In this document: one piece after another, positions 25,449 to 34,118 of the stretch | How the letters are laid out: each line of letters begins with the position of its first letter | Numbering within the stretch: the stretch's first letter is position 1 | Origin: Vibrio litoralis DSM 17657 | GTDB taxonomy: Bacteria; Pseudomonadota; Gammaproteobacteria; Enterobacterales; Vibrionaceae | Assembly (NCBI RefSeq): GCF_000426765.1 | Contig: NZ_AUFZ01000017.1 | Coordinates: forward strand, 124,001 to 188,000 | Reading direction: 5' to 3' | Length of the DNA: 64,000 nt | The notes under the pieces: generated by a model | What the model saw: the letters and a program-made list of their open reading frames with translations, nothing else | What the model was told of the DNA's origin: nothing | Database searches by the model: none | Program-made: the position numbers and the translations under genes

Positions 25449-27323
25449 TTAACCTTCACGGTTACCGCGTGGTGCTGGCTTACCAGCTGGTTTAGGGCCA
25501 CGGTTACGGTCGAAACGACGCTCACCATTACCAGAGCCACCTTCACGACGACCGCGATGTCCTTCACCACCACGACCACGGAAACCGCCACCATCACGAC
25601 CGCCGTCACGACGAGGACCACCAGAACGCGGGCCACGTGATTCACGGAAGTCATCAAAGTCACACACTACTGCGCCAACTTCTTTCTGACGAATACGTAA
25701 TTTTTTAAGTTTACCCGCTACTTCTGAAGTCATTGCTTTAGGAAGCTGAACAAACGTATGGCCTTGAGCCAATTTGATTGCACCGATTGAATGCTTAGTT
25801 AAGCCAAGTTCGTTAGCAAGTGCGCCTACGATATCTTTCACTTGAACACCGCTATCACGGCCAACTTGTAATTGGTAAGTATCCCAATCTTGCTTAGTAC
25901 CGCCGAATGAACGACCTCCGTCACGACCACCCGCATCACGAGGGTTTTCACGACGCTCTTTACGACGTTTGTTATCACGCTCAATCGCTTCGATCATTGG
26001 ATCTGGGCCAGTGTAGAATAATGGACGCTTACCTTGCTGGCGTTGAAGGAGGATAGCGGCAAGTGTTGCGGCATCCACTTCTAAAGACGCTTGAAGTTTT
26101 TCAATTAACTCTGCAAAGTTTGCAATTGAGTTATTTGTTTTTTCAGCTTCTAGTTCAGCACTCAGTTGAACGAGACGAGCTTCAGCCACTTTATCGCGGT
26201 TAGGAAGTTGGATTTCTTCCATGCTTGATTTAGTCACACGCTCAATAGTGCGAAGCATACGAATTTGGTTAGTACGAACCAACAATACTGCTTTACCAGT
26301 ACGTCCAGCACGGCCAGTACGGCCAATACGGTGGATGTAAGATTCAGTATCGAACGGGATATCGTAGTTGAATACGTGAGTAATACGTGGAACATCAAGA
26401 CCACGAGCGACAACGTCTGTTGCAACTAGAATGTCAATTACGCCACGTTTAATGTTATCAACAGTACGCTCACGTTGTGCTTGAGGAATATCACCGTGCA
26501 ATGCTGCAGACTTAAAGCCGCGCGCAGATAACCAATCCGATAGACGCTCAGTATCTTGACGAGTACGAACGAACACGATTGAAGCATCAGTATCTTCAGT
26601 TTCAAGTAGACGAGTCATTGCTTCGTCTTTTTCTACGCCCTTCACTACCCAGTATTGCTGCTCAACTTTAGCAACAGTACGGTTTTCACCAGCAACGTCA
26701 ACGCGAGCTGGATTACGTAAGAAACGGTCAACAATAGTTTTCACCATCGGAGGCATAGTTGCAGAAAATAGTACACGTTGTGCTGTTTCTGGCGCTTGTT
26801 CCATGATCCAAGTTACATCATCAACAAAGCCCATTTTTAGCATTTCATCGGCTTCATCAAGAACGAAAGTTTTTACTTCATCAAGATGTAGAGTACGGCG
26901 ATTGATTAAATCTTTAACACGACCAGGCGTACCAACAACAATGTGTGAGCCATTTTTAAGCGCACGCATTTGATCAACGATAGAAGCACCACCGTAGATT
27001 TCGATGACTTTTAAGCCTTTAATTTTTTGGCCAAGCGTTTTGATTTCTGCTGCTACTTGAATGGCAAGCTCACGGGTTGGTGCCATCACGATGGCTTGTG
27101 GCTTGTGTTGACCTAGGTCGATTTTATTTAGAACCGGTAAAGAGAACGCGGCTGTTTTACCAGTACCGGTTTGTGCTTTACCTAGTGCATCTTTACCTTC
27201 TAAAAGGAAAGGAATCGATGCTGCTTGAATTGGAGTTGGGGTTTCAAAGCCCATAGAGTTAAGTGCAGATAGAAGGTTTTCGTTTAGATCAAGATCGACG
27301 AATTTAATTTGATTTTCTGACAT
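25449..27323 (-). CDS. deaD: DEAD-box ATP-dependent RNA helicase
   Basis: A 624-residue DeaD/CsdA. Q motif and motif I appear as GFETPTPIQ and AQTGTGKTAA. Motif II is DEAD in FVLDEADEMLKMGF, motif III SAT, and motif VI YIHRIGRTGRAGRTG. The RNA-binding DbpA/CsdA-type domain (about 485-555: VGALANELGLTKHSIGAIKL) follows. The tail is Arg/Gly-rich (GGRDGGGFRGRGG). It unwinds structured mRNA and helps ribosome assembly at low temperature. Its leader is long, and a hairpin covers the ribosome-binding site (27324-27360), which suggests translational control. Confidence 0.95.
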   Translation of the reverse strand: MSENQIKFVDLDLNENLLSALNSMGFETPTPIQAASIPFLLEGKDALGKAQTGTGKTAAFSLPVLNKIDLGQHKPQAIVMAPTRELAIQVAAEIKTLGQKIKGLKVIEIYGGASIVDQMRALKNGSHIVVGTPGRVKDLINRRTLHLDEVKTFVLDEADEMLKMGFVDDVTWIMEQAPETAQRVLFSATMPPMVKTIVDRFLRNPARVDVAGENRTVAKVEQQYWVVKGVEKDEAMTRLLETEDTDASIVFVRTRQDTERLSDWLSARGFKSAALHGDIPQAQRERTVDNIKRGVIDILVATDVVARGLDVPRITHVFNYDIPFDTESYIHRIGRTGRAGRTGKAVLLVRTNQIRMLRTIERVTKSSMEEIQLPNRDKVAEARLVQLSAELEAEKTNNSIANFAELIEKLQASLEVDAATLAAILLQRQQGKRPLFYTGPDPMIEAIERDNKRRKERRENPRDAGGRDGGRSFGGTKQDWDTYQLQVGRDSGVQVKDIVGALANELGLTKHSIGAIKLAQGHTFVQLPKAMTSEVAGKLKKLRIRQKEVGAVVCDFDDFRESRGPRSGGPRRDGGRDGGGFRGRGGEGHRGRREGGSGNGERRFDRNRGPKPAGKPAPRGNREG

Positions 27324-27360
27324 GGGGTTCCTACTAATTTTAAGGAAAATATCGGTCCCC
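27324..27360 (-). promoter_or_regulatory. Hairpin occluding the deaD ribosome-binding site
   Basis: On the minus strand GGGGACC (27360-27354) can pair with GGAACCCC (27331-27324), a GGGG/CCCC plus CC/GG stem with a small internal mismatch. The 3' arm contains the AGGAAC ribosome site and abuts the ATG. Opening this stem would be needed for translation. Confidence 0.45.
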
Positions 27361-27741
27361 TTCAGCTCAACTACCTCTAATACCTACCCTAACATCTAGT
27401 ATCCATACACATCATGGATTAGGTAGAAAACGCCTTAAGCTGTTTCGGGACATCATTAAGGGAGGCGCATTCTGCCTGATATACATAAAAAAAGCCAGAG
27501 AAAATTGAATTTCATCACACTTTTGTTCAAATTAGGCCGAATTCTACAAAAACTGTCCTATCCCCTTTAATTTTAGCCGTCTAGCCGTTGCTTAGGTTAC
27601 ATTTTTATTACCTAATACAAACCGCAACAACTTTAAAGCCGCATTTTGTCTTTGTTTAAAGCAATACAGTGGTAATCCATTGGTGCAATCATTATAGTGT
27701 CACCAGAATATATCCCCTAAAAAACACATAAAGAATTTTCT
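27361..27741. other. Intergenic region between deaD and rnb
   Basis: About 380 bases between two divergent RNA-metabolism genes. No open reading frame looks real. The part near deaD is probably its long 5' leader. I see no terminator; promoters for both genes must lie here, but none stands out clearly. Confidence 0.5.
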
Positions 27742-29772
27742 ATGTTTTCAGATAATCCGTTACTCGCTCAACTTAAACAACAAATGAAAGAAAACCTGCC
27801 TAAAAAAGAAGGGACGGTAAAAGCGACCGATAAAGCATTCGGTTTTTTAGAAGTGGATAGCAAGACGAGCTATTTCATCCCACCCGCTTCTATGAAGAAA
27901 TGTATTCATGGTGACAAAGTTATCGCGATTATTCGTACTGAAAACGATAAAGAAAGCGCAGAACCAGATGAATTGGTTGAAGCTTCTCTTACCCGTTTTA
28001 TTGCTCGCATTAAATTGTTCAAAGGCCGCTTAAATGTCGTGCCTGATCATCCACAACTTAAAAAGATCTCTTTAAAGGCAAAAGCACGCAAAGGGGTTAA
28101 CCCTGAAGCATTAAAAGACGGTGACTGGGTTGTCGCACATCTTGTAGACCACCCTCTTGATAAAAATTCTGACAAAGATAACTTCTTCGTTGAGATCTCA
28201 GAAAAAATCACTGATGCCGATGACAAAATTGCGCCTTGGTGGGTCACGCTGGCACAAAACGATTTACCTAATTGTGAACCACAAGGTTTAGAAGAAGGCC
28301 AAGAGTGGCAATTAAAAGACGATGAAACTCTAGAACGCTTTGATCTGACAAGCACTCCATTCGTAACGATCGATGGCGCATCAACCAAAGATATGGATGA
28401 TGCTCTTTATGCAGAGCAATTAGATAACGGTGATTTCAAACTGACTATTGCGATTGCTGATCCTACCGCCTACATCACACCGGATTCAGATATGGATGCA
28501 GTAGCCAGAAAACGCGGCTTCACTATCTATCTTCCAGGTCGCAATATTCCGATGCTGCCTCGTGATCTAGCCGACGATTTATGTTCACTCAAGCAAGGTG
28601 AACTGCGTGCGGCTTTATGTTGTAGCGTAACCGTAAGCAAAGATGGCGTGATTGGTGATGATATCCAGTTTTTTGCTGCCAACATTCAGTCGCATGCTCG
28701 TCTTGTTTATGACCACGTTTCTGATTGGTTAGAAACCGGCGCTTGCGCTGAATGGCAACCCAACGACACTATCGCCAACGTTGTCTCTACCCTGCATAAG
28801 TTTGCACAATCTCGTAGTGAATGGCGTCAAAATAACGCGGTGGTGTTCCCAGATCGTCCAGACTATCGTTTTGAACTGAGTGAAGATAATGATGTGATTG
28901 CGATTCATGCGGACATGCGTCGTACCGCTAACAAGTTAGTTGAAGAATCAATGATCACCGCGAACATCTGTGCTGGTACAGTTTTGAAAGAAAAATTCAA
29001 ATCAGGCATTTTCAACACTCACGCTGGTTTTAAAGAAGATAAAGTAAAAGAAGTGATCTCACTGATTAACCCTGAAGGTGAATTACCATTTACTGAAGAA
29101 AGTATTGTGACATTAGAAGGTTTCAGCGCCCTACGCCGTTGGTTAACTACGCAAAATGAAAAGTACCTAGACAACCGCATTCGTAAATTCCAAGCCTACA
29201 GTGAAATTAATCATAAACCCGAGCAACACTTTGCAATGGGCTTAGATATTTACGCTACGTGGACTTCACCTATTCGTAAATACGGCGACATGATCAACCA
29301 CCGCATGTTGAAAGCACTAATTGTAGATAAAGCGCCAGTGCAAACGCCAGATGAAAGCGTAGGTGCAGAATTATCCCTTTGCCGTCGCTATCATGGTATG
29401 GCAGAGCGTAACGTTTCTGATTGGTTATACGCACGTACTTTGATCAATGAACCAGAAAAAGGTACAAAATACCAAGCTGAAATCTTTGATATTAACCGCG
29501 CTGGAGCTCGTGCGCGTTTACTAGAAAATGGCGCGGCGGTATTTATCCCTTGTTCTAAAATTATCGATAATAAAGAACGTATTTCAGCATCGCGTGATTT
29601 AGGTACTATCGAAATTGACGGCAACCTTGAGTTTAAACTTGGGGATGTGATTGAAGTTAGCCTGCTAAGTGTCAGCATCGATAACCGTAACATCTTAGCG
29701 GTACCCACTCAGAAATTTGCACCACTGCTAGAGTCCGCTGAACCGGCTCAAGACGGAACCGCTTCTGAATAA
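27742..29772 (+). CDS. rnb: Exoribonuclease II
   Basis: A 676-residue RNase II (E. coli 644), a processive 3'-5' exonuclease that degrades single-stranded mRNA. Two N-terminal cold-shock domains (about 20-170) precede the catalytic RNB domain, whose metal-binding aspartates lie in [17 protein letters not shown] (about 209-225). [32 protein letters not shown] and [18 protein letters not shown] are typical RNB stretches. The C-terminal S1 domain ends with [13 protein letters not shown]. The extra ~30 residues are mainly an acidic tail. It is divergent from deaD, another RNA-decay or remodelling enzyme. Confidence 0.95.
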   Translation: MFSDNPLLAQLKQQMKENLPKKEGTVKATDKAFGFLEVDSKTSYFIPPASMKKCIHGDKVIAIIRTENDKESAEPDELVEASLTRFIARIKLFKGRLNVVPDHPQLKKISLKAKARKGVNPEALKDGDWVVAHLVDHPLDKNSDKDNFFVEISEKITDADDKIAPWWVTLAQNDLPNCEPQGLEEGQEWQLKDDETLERFDLTSTPFVTIDGASTKDMDDALYAEQLDNGDFKLTIAIADPTAYITPDSDMDAVARKRGFTIYLPGRNIPMLPRDLADDLCSLKQGELRAALCCSVTVSKDGVIGDDIQFFAANIQSHARLVYDHVSDWLETGACAEWQPNDTIANVVSTLHKFAQSRSEWRQNNAVVFPDRPDYRFELSEDNDVIAIHADMRRTANKLVEESMITANICAGTVLKEKFKSGIFNTHAGFKEDKVKEVISLINPEGELPFTEESIVTLEGFSALRRWLTTQNEKYLDNRIRKFQAYSEINHKPEQHFAMGLDIYATWTSPIRKYGDMINHRMLKALIVDKAPVQTPDESVGAELSLCRRYHGMAERNVSDWLYARTLINEPEKGTKYQAEIFDINRAGARARLLENGAAVFIPCSKIIDNKERISASRDLGTIEIDGNLEFKLGDVIEVSLLSVSIDNRNILAVPTQKFAPLLESAEPAQDGTASE

Positions 29773-29790
29773 TTTTATCCGATAAAAACT

Positions 29791-29825
29791 AAAGGCTACC
29801 CATTTGTAATGCGGTAGCCTTTTTC
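29791..29825 (+). terminator. Intrinsic terminator of rnb
   Basis: A 10-bp perfect stem AAAGGCTACC/GGTAGCCTTT (29791-29800, 29813-29822), then TTT. It lies before the end of the convergent gene at 29853. Confidence 0.88.
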
Positions 29826-29852
29826 TTGCTCGATATATTTTATTAGAACACC

Positions 29853-30218
29853 CTACTGCCATATACACTCTTCCGCATCTTTTTCGATAACCGATAATAA
29901 AAGCATCGGATTAGCGTGAGCAAAATGAACCGGATGTGGCAACCATTCAGGCTCAACCAAAGAAGCATCTTCAGCGCTGTTAATATACAGCTCCCACATT
30001 TCATGGTTTGCATCGTAATCTAACTTGGCGACTTCAATGGTGTGGCTACAGTGCAGTGAATCAACCGAAAAGACCGCGTTAGAAAAAATCAAAATTTTAG
30101 TGGCTTCATCACTGTCAAAACAAGCTTTCCCCTGGCCAACAGGCACACTGCCATTTCGATAATGACAAAGTTGTTCGCAACGCTTAAGTAATCGACGCCA
30201 ATCTAATTCATTGATCAT
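29853..30218 (-). CDS. Small conserved protein, possibly DUF3024 family
   Basis: A 121-residue soluble protein with a strong ribosome site (GGAGG, 7 bases upstream). The N-terminal helix (MINELDWRRLLKRCEQLCHYRN) and the phrase MWELYINSAEDASLVEPEWLPHPV remind me of vibrio DUF3024 proteins, but this is from memory and unsure. There is no signal peptide or membrane segment. Function unknown. It is divergent from the pstS-like gene. Confidence 0.6.
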   Translation of the reverse strand: MINELDWRRLLKRCEQLCHYRNGSVPVGQGKACFDSDEATKILIFSNAVFSVDSLHCSHTIEVAKLDYDANHEMWELYINSAEDASLVEPEWLPHPVHFAHANPMLLLSVIEKDAEECIWQ

Positions 30219-30311
30219 AATAGACCTCCATTATGAGTATAAATCACTCATCAGAATTTCACGTTGTTTTTATACATTATCAAATAACTAGCAACGATTT
30301 ATCCGACACTT

Positions 30312-30345
30312 TAGTCACAAAAATGTCACACAAACGACATAGAAT
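30312..30345 (+). promoter_or_regulatory. Pho box and -10 of the pstS-like gene
   Basis: TAGTCACAAAAATGTCACA (30312-30330) fits the two-repeat PhoB consensus CTGTCATAAA-type direct repeats 11 bases apart (GTCACAA and GTCACAC). TAGAAT (30340-30345) follows after 9 bases, which is the normal PhoB-to--10 distance when the Pho box replaces the -35. The gene below should be induced by phosphate starvation. Confidence 0.85.
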
Positions 30346-30386
30346 AATGACAAGTTTTATTACTATTAATCATATTGGAGAACTAC

Positions 30387-31202
30387 ATGTTTCGAGCTTT
30401 ATTGGCTACCCTTTTATCTTCAGTGCTATTTGTTTCTGCCGTCCAAGCTAAACAAATCGTAGTTTCAGGTTCCACGTCTGTTACCCGAGTTATGGATGTG
30501 CTCGCAGAGAAGTATAATAAAAAACACCCAGAAGATTACATTGCCGTGCAAGGTGTAGATTCGACCGCTGGTATTATTCTTGCTGAAAAAGGCGTGGCAG
30601 ACTTTGGCATGAGCTCTCGCTACCTAACGGAAGCAGAAGCCAACGATAAAGTTGCGATTGTTCCCATTGCTAATGATGGACTTGCTGTGGCAACTAATAT
30701 CCAAAACTCAGTACAAAGCTTAACTCGTGAACAGCTAGCTAAAATTTACCTTGGTGAAATTAAAAACTGGAAAGAAGTTGGTGGAGCCGATCAAGCGATT
30801 GCAGTAGTCACTCGCGAAGCATCATCGGGCTCTCGTTATAGCTTTGAGACTCAACTAGGCTTAACTAAAATCGTTAATGGACAAAGCGTCTCGAATATTA
30901 ACCCAAAGAGTTTAGTCGTAAACAGCAACGGTATGATGAAAACATTGATTAACAACAACCCACAAGCCATCGGATTTGTTTCAATGGGTTCAATTGATCG
31001 TTCGATTAAAGCCGTAGAATTAGAAGGCATTAAACCGACGCAAGAAAACATTGCCAACGGTAAGTACAAGTTAGCTCGCCCTTTCTTGATCATTTATAAA
31101 AAGGATCACCTAGAAGAACGTGCAGAGAAGTTTTTAAACTATGTTCTATCAAAAGAAGGACAGCAACTTATCGAAAGCTATGGTTACGCGACGATAAATT
31201 GA
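30387..31202 (+). CDS. pstS: Phosphate-binding periplasmic protein, PstS family
   Basis: A 271-residue periplasmic solute-binding protein. ATG 30387 is preceded by TTGGAG, 6 bases upstream. A signal peptide (FRALLATLLSSVLFVSAVQA) is cleaved before KQIVVSGSTSVTRVMDVL, where the GSTS loop binds phosphate. DSTAGI, TREASSGSRYSFE and NSNGMMKTLI are further phosphate-contacting or family motifs. It is of the short PstS type (about 270 residues) common in vibrios. The permease genes pstCAB do not follow, and the transcript ends at 31225-31257, so the protein must supply a Pst complex encoded elsewhere. The Pho box upstream supports the assignment. Confidence 0.9.
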   Translation: MFRALLATLLSSVLFVSAVQAKQIVVSGSTSVTRVMDVLAEKYNKKHPEDYIAVQGVDSTAGIILAEKGVADFGMSSRYLTEAEANDKVAIVPIANDGLAVATNIQNSVQSLTREQLAKIYLGEIKNWKEVGGADQAIAVVTREASSGSRYSFETQLGLTKIVNGQSVSNINPKSLVVNSNGMMKTLINNNPQAIGFVSMGSIDRSIKAVELEGIKPTQENIANGKYKLARPFLIIYKKDHLEERAEKFLNYVLSKEGQQLIESYGYATIN

Positions 31203-31224
31203 TAACCTAATAATCCAGACAAAA

Positions 31225-31257
31225 AAAATAGCCCACATTTGATTACGGGCTATTTTC
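31225..31257. terminator. Bidirectional terminator between pstS and the small membrane gene
   Basis: A stem AAAATAGCCC/GGGCTATTTT (31225-31234, 31247-31256), with an A-run before and T-run after, serving both convergent genes. Confidence 0.85.
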
Positions 31258-31285
31258 ATTCAAACGGATATAGCATCACTTGGCA

Positions 31286-31480
31286 CTATTCAGCCAATTG
31301 GCTTACGGTATCTGATAATGAATCACTACCGTTTTGAACACTATCTGCAGCATCTTCAATATGGTCATAAAAACTTTCCATATCGCGCAGATTCAACATA
31401 TCTAAAATTTCATCTTGGTAATTGATGCCGATAGCAACACCAACGCCAATCAATACAACCCAAAAAACTAACTTACTCAT
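31286..31480 (-). CDS. Small single-pass membrane protein, hypothetical
   Basis: A 64-residue protein using ATG 31480, with AAGGG about 4 bases upstream. Residues 3-20 (KLVFWVVLIGVGVAIGIN) form one membrane helix; the rest is an acidic helix (MLNLRDMESFYDHIEDAADSV). An in-frame ATG at 31495 is the alternative. I do not recognise the family. The reading frame can be extended to 31627, but the extension has no ribosome site and overlaps the next gene's promoter. Confidence 0.5.
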   Translation of the reverse strand: MSKLVFWVVLIGVGVAIGINYQDEILDMLNLRDMESFYDHIEDAADSVQNGSDSLSDTVSQLAE

Positions 31481-31621
31481 ATTACCCTTGCTCATTCCAA
31501 TGGGATATTTGGCACCAATTTTACACAAATTAAACAATCCGTCCATAATTGTTGATATAACACTTACTAACTGGTGCTTTTCACTTAACCTCCCAGTTTT
31601 CTCAAATAAAGGATGGACCCT

Positions 31622-31834
31622 ATGCAAACGTCACCTTCACATCAAATAGAAATCTCGCAAGACTCCGCATCCGATCAACTGGATAAAATTATCGAACGCA
31701 TAGTAGACATGAACCCGAAACAACTCGCGAAAGTTCAACAATTTCTAGATGAAATGGCAGCCGTTCACGACTTTTCCTCTCCTGTATTAACCGAACAAGA
31801 AAAGATGACCTTAGCGAAAATATTTCAGGTATAA
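31622..31834 (+). CDS. Hypothetical 70-residue protein
   Basis: A short soluble protein starting at ATG 31622 with AAAGGA 8 bases upstream. The centre is probably helical: LDKIIERIVDMNPKQLAKVQQFLDEMAAV (split around residue 30). The PKQLAKVQQFLDEM phrase recalls helix pairs in small vibrio proteins, but I cannot name the family. It is divergent from the small membrane protein and followed by yjdM. Confidence 0.55.
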   Translation: MQTSPSHQIEISQDSASDQLDKIIERIVDMNPKQLAKVQQFLDEMAAVHDFSSPVLTEQEKMTLAKIFQV

Positions 31835-31945
31835 ACCAACCTCAACGTCATAAAATGGCCTAAAATAGACATTCCCCTTTAAATTCTATGGATAACATGG
31901 ATAATAGCGGCTCAAAATTAAACCCTGACCAAATTAGGTAACACT

Positions 31946-32515
31946 ATGTCTACAGAAGCTACGCTACTAGAACGTTGCGAATCAAAATGTGAGCTTTGCT
32001 CTTCAACTTCTTCATTAGCGCCCTTAGCTGTTGCGCCGCAAACTCAAATCACAGTCGATTACGCAGCAATGCTTTGTGATACTTGTCGTGCACAAATTGA
32101 GTCACCAGAAGACATGGATGTAAACCACTGGCGTTGTCTTAACGACAGCATGTGGAGCCAAGTACCACAAGTACAAGTGCTAGCATGGCGTCAACTGACT
32201 CACCTTTCTCGTAAAGGTGAAACTTGGGCAAATGAATTGCTTGATATGATGTACATGGAAGATGAGGTCAAGAACTGGGCCGAAACTGGCATGGATGAAG
32301 ATGAAGAAAAACCACGTGATGTAAACGGTGTTGAGCTTAAAAAAGGCGACGACGTGACCATCATTAAAGACTTACCAATCAAAGGTTCTTCTCAAGTAAT
32401 CAAGCAAGGTACTGTCGTGCGCGGTATCAGCTTATCAGATGACCCTAAACTGGTATCTGGTAAAGCCAACGGCCAATCTATGTACATCATTGCTGAGTAC
32501 TGCCGTAAGAAGTAA
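31946..32515 (+). CDS. yjdM: PhnA/YjdM family zinc-ribbon protein
   Basis: A 189-residue protein of the PhnA (YjdM) family. The N-terminal part has a zinc ribbon with CELC (about 15-18) and CDTC (about 46-49). The C-terminal domain (about 118-189) is the conserved PhnA domain: RDVNGVELKKGDDVTIIKDLPIKG, then GTVVRGISLSDDP and the final IAEYCRKK. Despite the old name it is not part of phosphonate breakdown as far as is known, and its cellular role is unclear. It is closed by a strong terminator. Confidence 0.88.
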   Translation: MSTEATLLERCESKCELCSSTSSLAPLAVAPQTQITVDYAAMLCDTCRAQIESPEDMDVNHWRCLNDSMWSQVPQVQVLAWRQLTHLSRKGETWANELLDMMYMEDEVKNWAETGMDEDEEKPRDVNGVELKKGDDVTIIKDLPIKGSSQVIKQGTVVRGISLSDDPKLVSGKANGQSMYIIAEYCRKK

Positions 32516-32540
32516 TTACCACCAATATTACTGCATCAAT

Positions 32541-32576
32541 AAAAATGCCGCTTCATTATGTGAAGCGGCATTTTTT
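32541..32576. terminator. Intrinsic terminator of yjdM
   Basis: A perfect 15-bp stem AAAAATGCCGCTTCA/TGAAGCGGCATTTTT (32541-32555, 32561-32575) with a 5-base loop. It also suits the convergent DUF3955 gene. Confidence 0.93.
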
Positions 32577-32598
32577 GTTTAAGTGATGAAAGCTAGAT

Positions 32599-32808
32599 TT
32601 AAAGTGACTTTCTATGTCTAAGGAAGGTAACAACCAAAGCCACCAGCGCCAGCAGCTGAAAAAGCCAAAATAAAGGAATAAGTGCAAATGGCTCAATTAA
32701 GATCCCCTTCTCATCTACATATGAACCGATGATGTTATAAGCAATTAAACACAACATACCGCTGATACAGAAAAGGAGGCTTATTTTATACTGACGGAGA
32801 AATTTCAT
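32599..32808 (-). CDS. DUF3955 membrane protein
   Basis: A 69-residue protein with two membrane helices (about 8-27 and 43-63). Between them lies the family signature IIGSYVDEKGILIEPFALIPLFWLF, which I recognise from DUF3955. Function unknown. It marks the last ordinary gene before the accessory stretch at 32.8-37.8 kb. Confidence 0.8.
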   Translation of the reverse strand: MKFLRQYKISLLFCISGMLCLIAYNIIGSYVDEKGILIEPFALIPLFWLFQLLALVALVVTFLRHRKSL

Positions 32809-32820
32809 CGGAGCCTCAAT

Positions 32821-33163
32821 ATTAGAAGATCTAACATATTAGATGTTTAGTAAGAATATATGGTCCACCCGGAATCCTCCCATTTTCATTTTTTATGATA
32901 TTACCTAACTTATTCAGTCTAGCAGCCCTGGTCTAATCGAGGATGTTAATTGAACTTAGCCCTTTTTTGTGAGTGCTAGCTAATAGGTTTGAAATATTAG
33001 CGAAATGTTTTCATTTCGATTTGTTTGTTTTGAACAATCATGATGATATCTCCAATATTCATTGGCTTTGCTTTATCTGCTACGGTTTAAGCACCTTTAA
33101 TCAAAGTAGATAACTGTCTTCTTTTCAAATTGAAGTGTCAGATCTAGTCGGGAACTAATACAT
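32821..33163. other. Gene-free AT-rich stretch
   Basis: About 340 bases without a believable reading frame. A short inverted repeat CGAAATG/CATTTCG (near 33000-33018) is the only structure seen. Position beside the accessory genes suggests decayed DNA, but I identify nothing specific in it. Confidence 0.4.
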
Positions 33164-33928
33164 TTAATCTGCATCTACAGATGGTGCTACATTAAATATA
33201 AAGCCATCAAAATTAGGGTCTTCGACATCTGAAAGCTCCATCAATCTATTTTTTACATTCTCTAGATGAACCCACATCGCATGGCCAGCGCCTTTGGAAT
33301 CTTTTTGTTGCAACTTCATCAAAATCTTTGCGTGGTCATCATACCATTCACCTTGATAACCTTTGTCTCCAATCCTTTGATGAAGCTTCTGCCACATAGG
33401 ACTACTCTGACGAGACGCCCACATTCCTTCAATAATTTCAATTAGTACTGAGTTCTGTGTCGCTTCCGCAATATATCGATGAAATAAACGGTCACCTTCA
33501 ACATCATCTTTGCCTGTTTCTACTTCCATTTTTTCTTGGGCCAGAGCATGTCGCAATTTCAAAATGTCATTTTTTGTAACTAGCATCGCAGCTAATTCAG
33601 CAACCCGACTCTCTATAACCTGCCGGGCCTGTAGCATTTCAAAAGGTCCTACATGTTCTCCATGATAACGACCATCCTTCTCCAGTATGTATTTTTGTGA
33701 TACCTCAGGTAACGACACTAAATAAATACCTGAACCTTTTTTTACTTCAACTAATCCGAAAAGCTCCAGCATAATCATCGCTTCTCGAATGACAGCCCGA
33801 CTCACGCCCATTTCATCAGCGATCACCCTTTCCGAGGGAAGACGCTCTCCGACAGAAAATTCACCATCAGCCAATTTCTCAATCAACCTCTGACCGACTT
33901 CTTGGTATTGACGACTCACTGCTATCAT
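33164..33928 (-). CDS. GntR/FadR-family regulator, UxuR/ExuR type
   Basis: A 254-residue regulator. The N-terminal winged helix-turn-helix (about 5-70) reads VGERLPSERVIADEMGVSRAVIREAMIMLELFGLVEVKKGSGIYLV (parts thereof), very close to ExuR/UxuR. The C-terminal FCD domain (about 90-235) has the metal-binding helices LFHRYIAEATQNSVL and AMWVHLENVKNRL. ExuR and UxuR sense hexuronates, so a uronate-type ligand is possible. I chose ATG 33928 (GGTG 6-7 bases upstream) over GTG 33940. It lies downstream of the glycoside hydrolase gene on the same strand, with a terminator between, and may control it. Confidence 0.85.
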   Translation of the reverse strand: MIAVSRQYQEVGQRLIEKLADGEFSVGERLPSERVIADEMGVSRAVIREAMIMLELFGLVEVKKGSGIYLVSLPEVSQKYILEKDGRYHGEHVGPFEMLQARQVIESRVAELAAMLVTKNDILKLRHALAQEKMEVETGKDDVEGDRLFHRYIAEATQNSVLIEIIEGMWASRQSSPMWQKLHQRIGDKGYQGEWYDDHAKILMKLQQKDSKGAGHAMWVHLENVKNRLMELSDVEDPNFDGFIFNVAPSVDAD

Positions 33929-34058
33929 TTGGTTCACCACTTACAATCTCAAACTTAAATTACGTTCTAATGCTATTATTAAATCATACTATTACACATG
34001 AGTACCAAATACGATGAGTTAGAAGTTTGGCAAACCAGATTTTGAGAGTGTTTTCAAA

Positions 34059-34089
34059 CAAAAAGGCAGCCATAATATCATGGCTGCCT
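34059..34089 (-). terminator. Intrinsic terminator of the glycoside hydrolase gene
   Basis: A 10-bp perfect stem AGGCAGCCAT/ATGGCTGCCT (34064-34073, 34080-34089), with an A-run at 34059-34063 that is the U-tract on the minus strand. A second inverted repeat, AATTACTGTT/AACAGTAATT (34092-34101, 34108-34117), lies between it and the stop codon. Confidence 0.85.
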
Positions 34090-34118
34090 ATAATTACTGT
34101 TGAATTAAACAGTAATTA

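Noticed and set aside
31481..31627. N-terminal extension of the small membrane protein to 31627
   Set aside because: The extension lacks a ribosome site, is not like a signal peptide, and covers the promoter region of the divergent gene.
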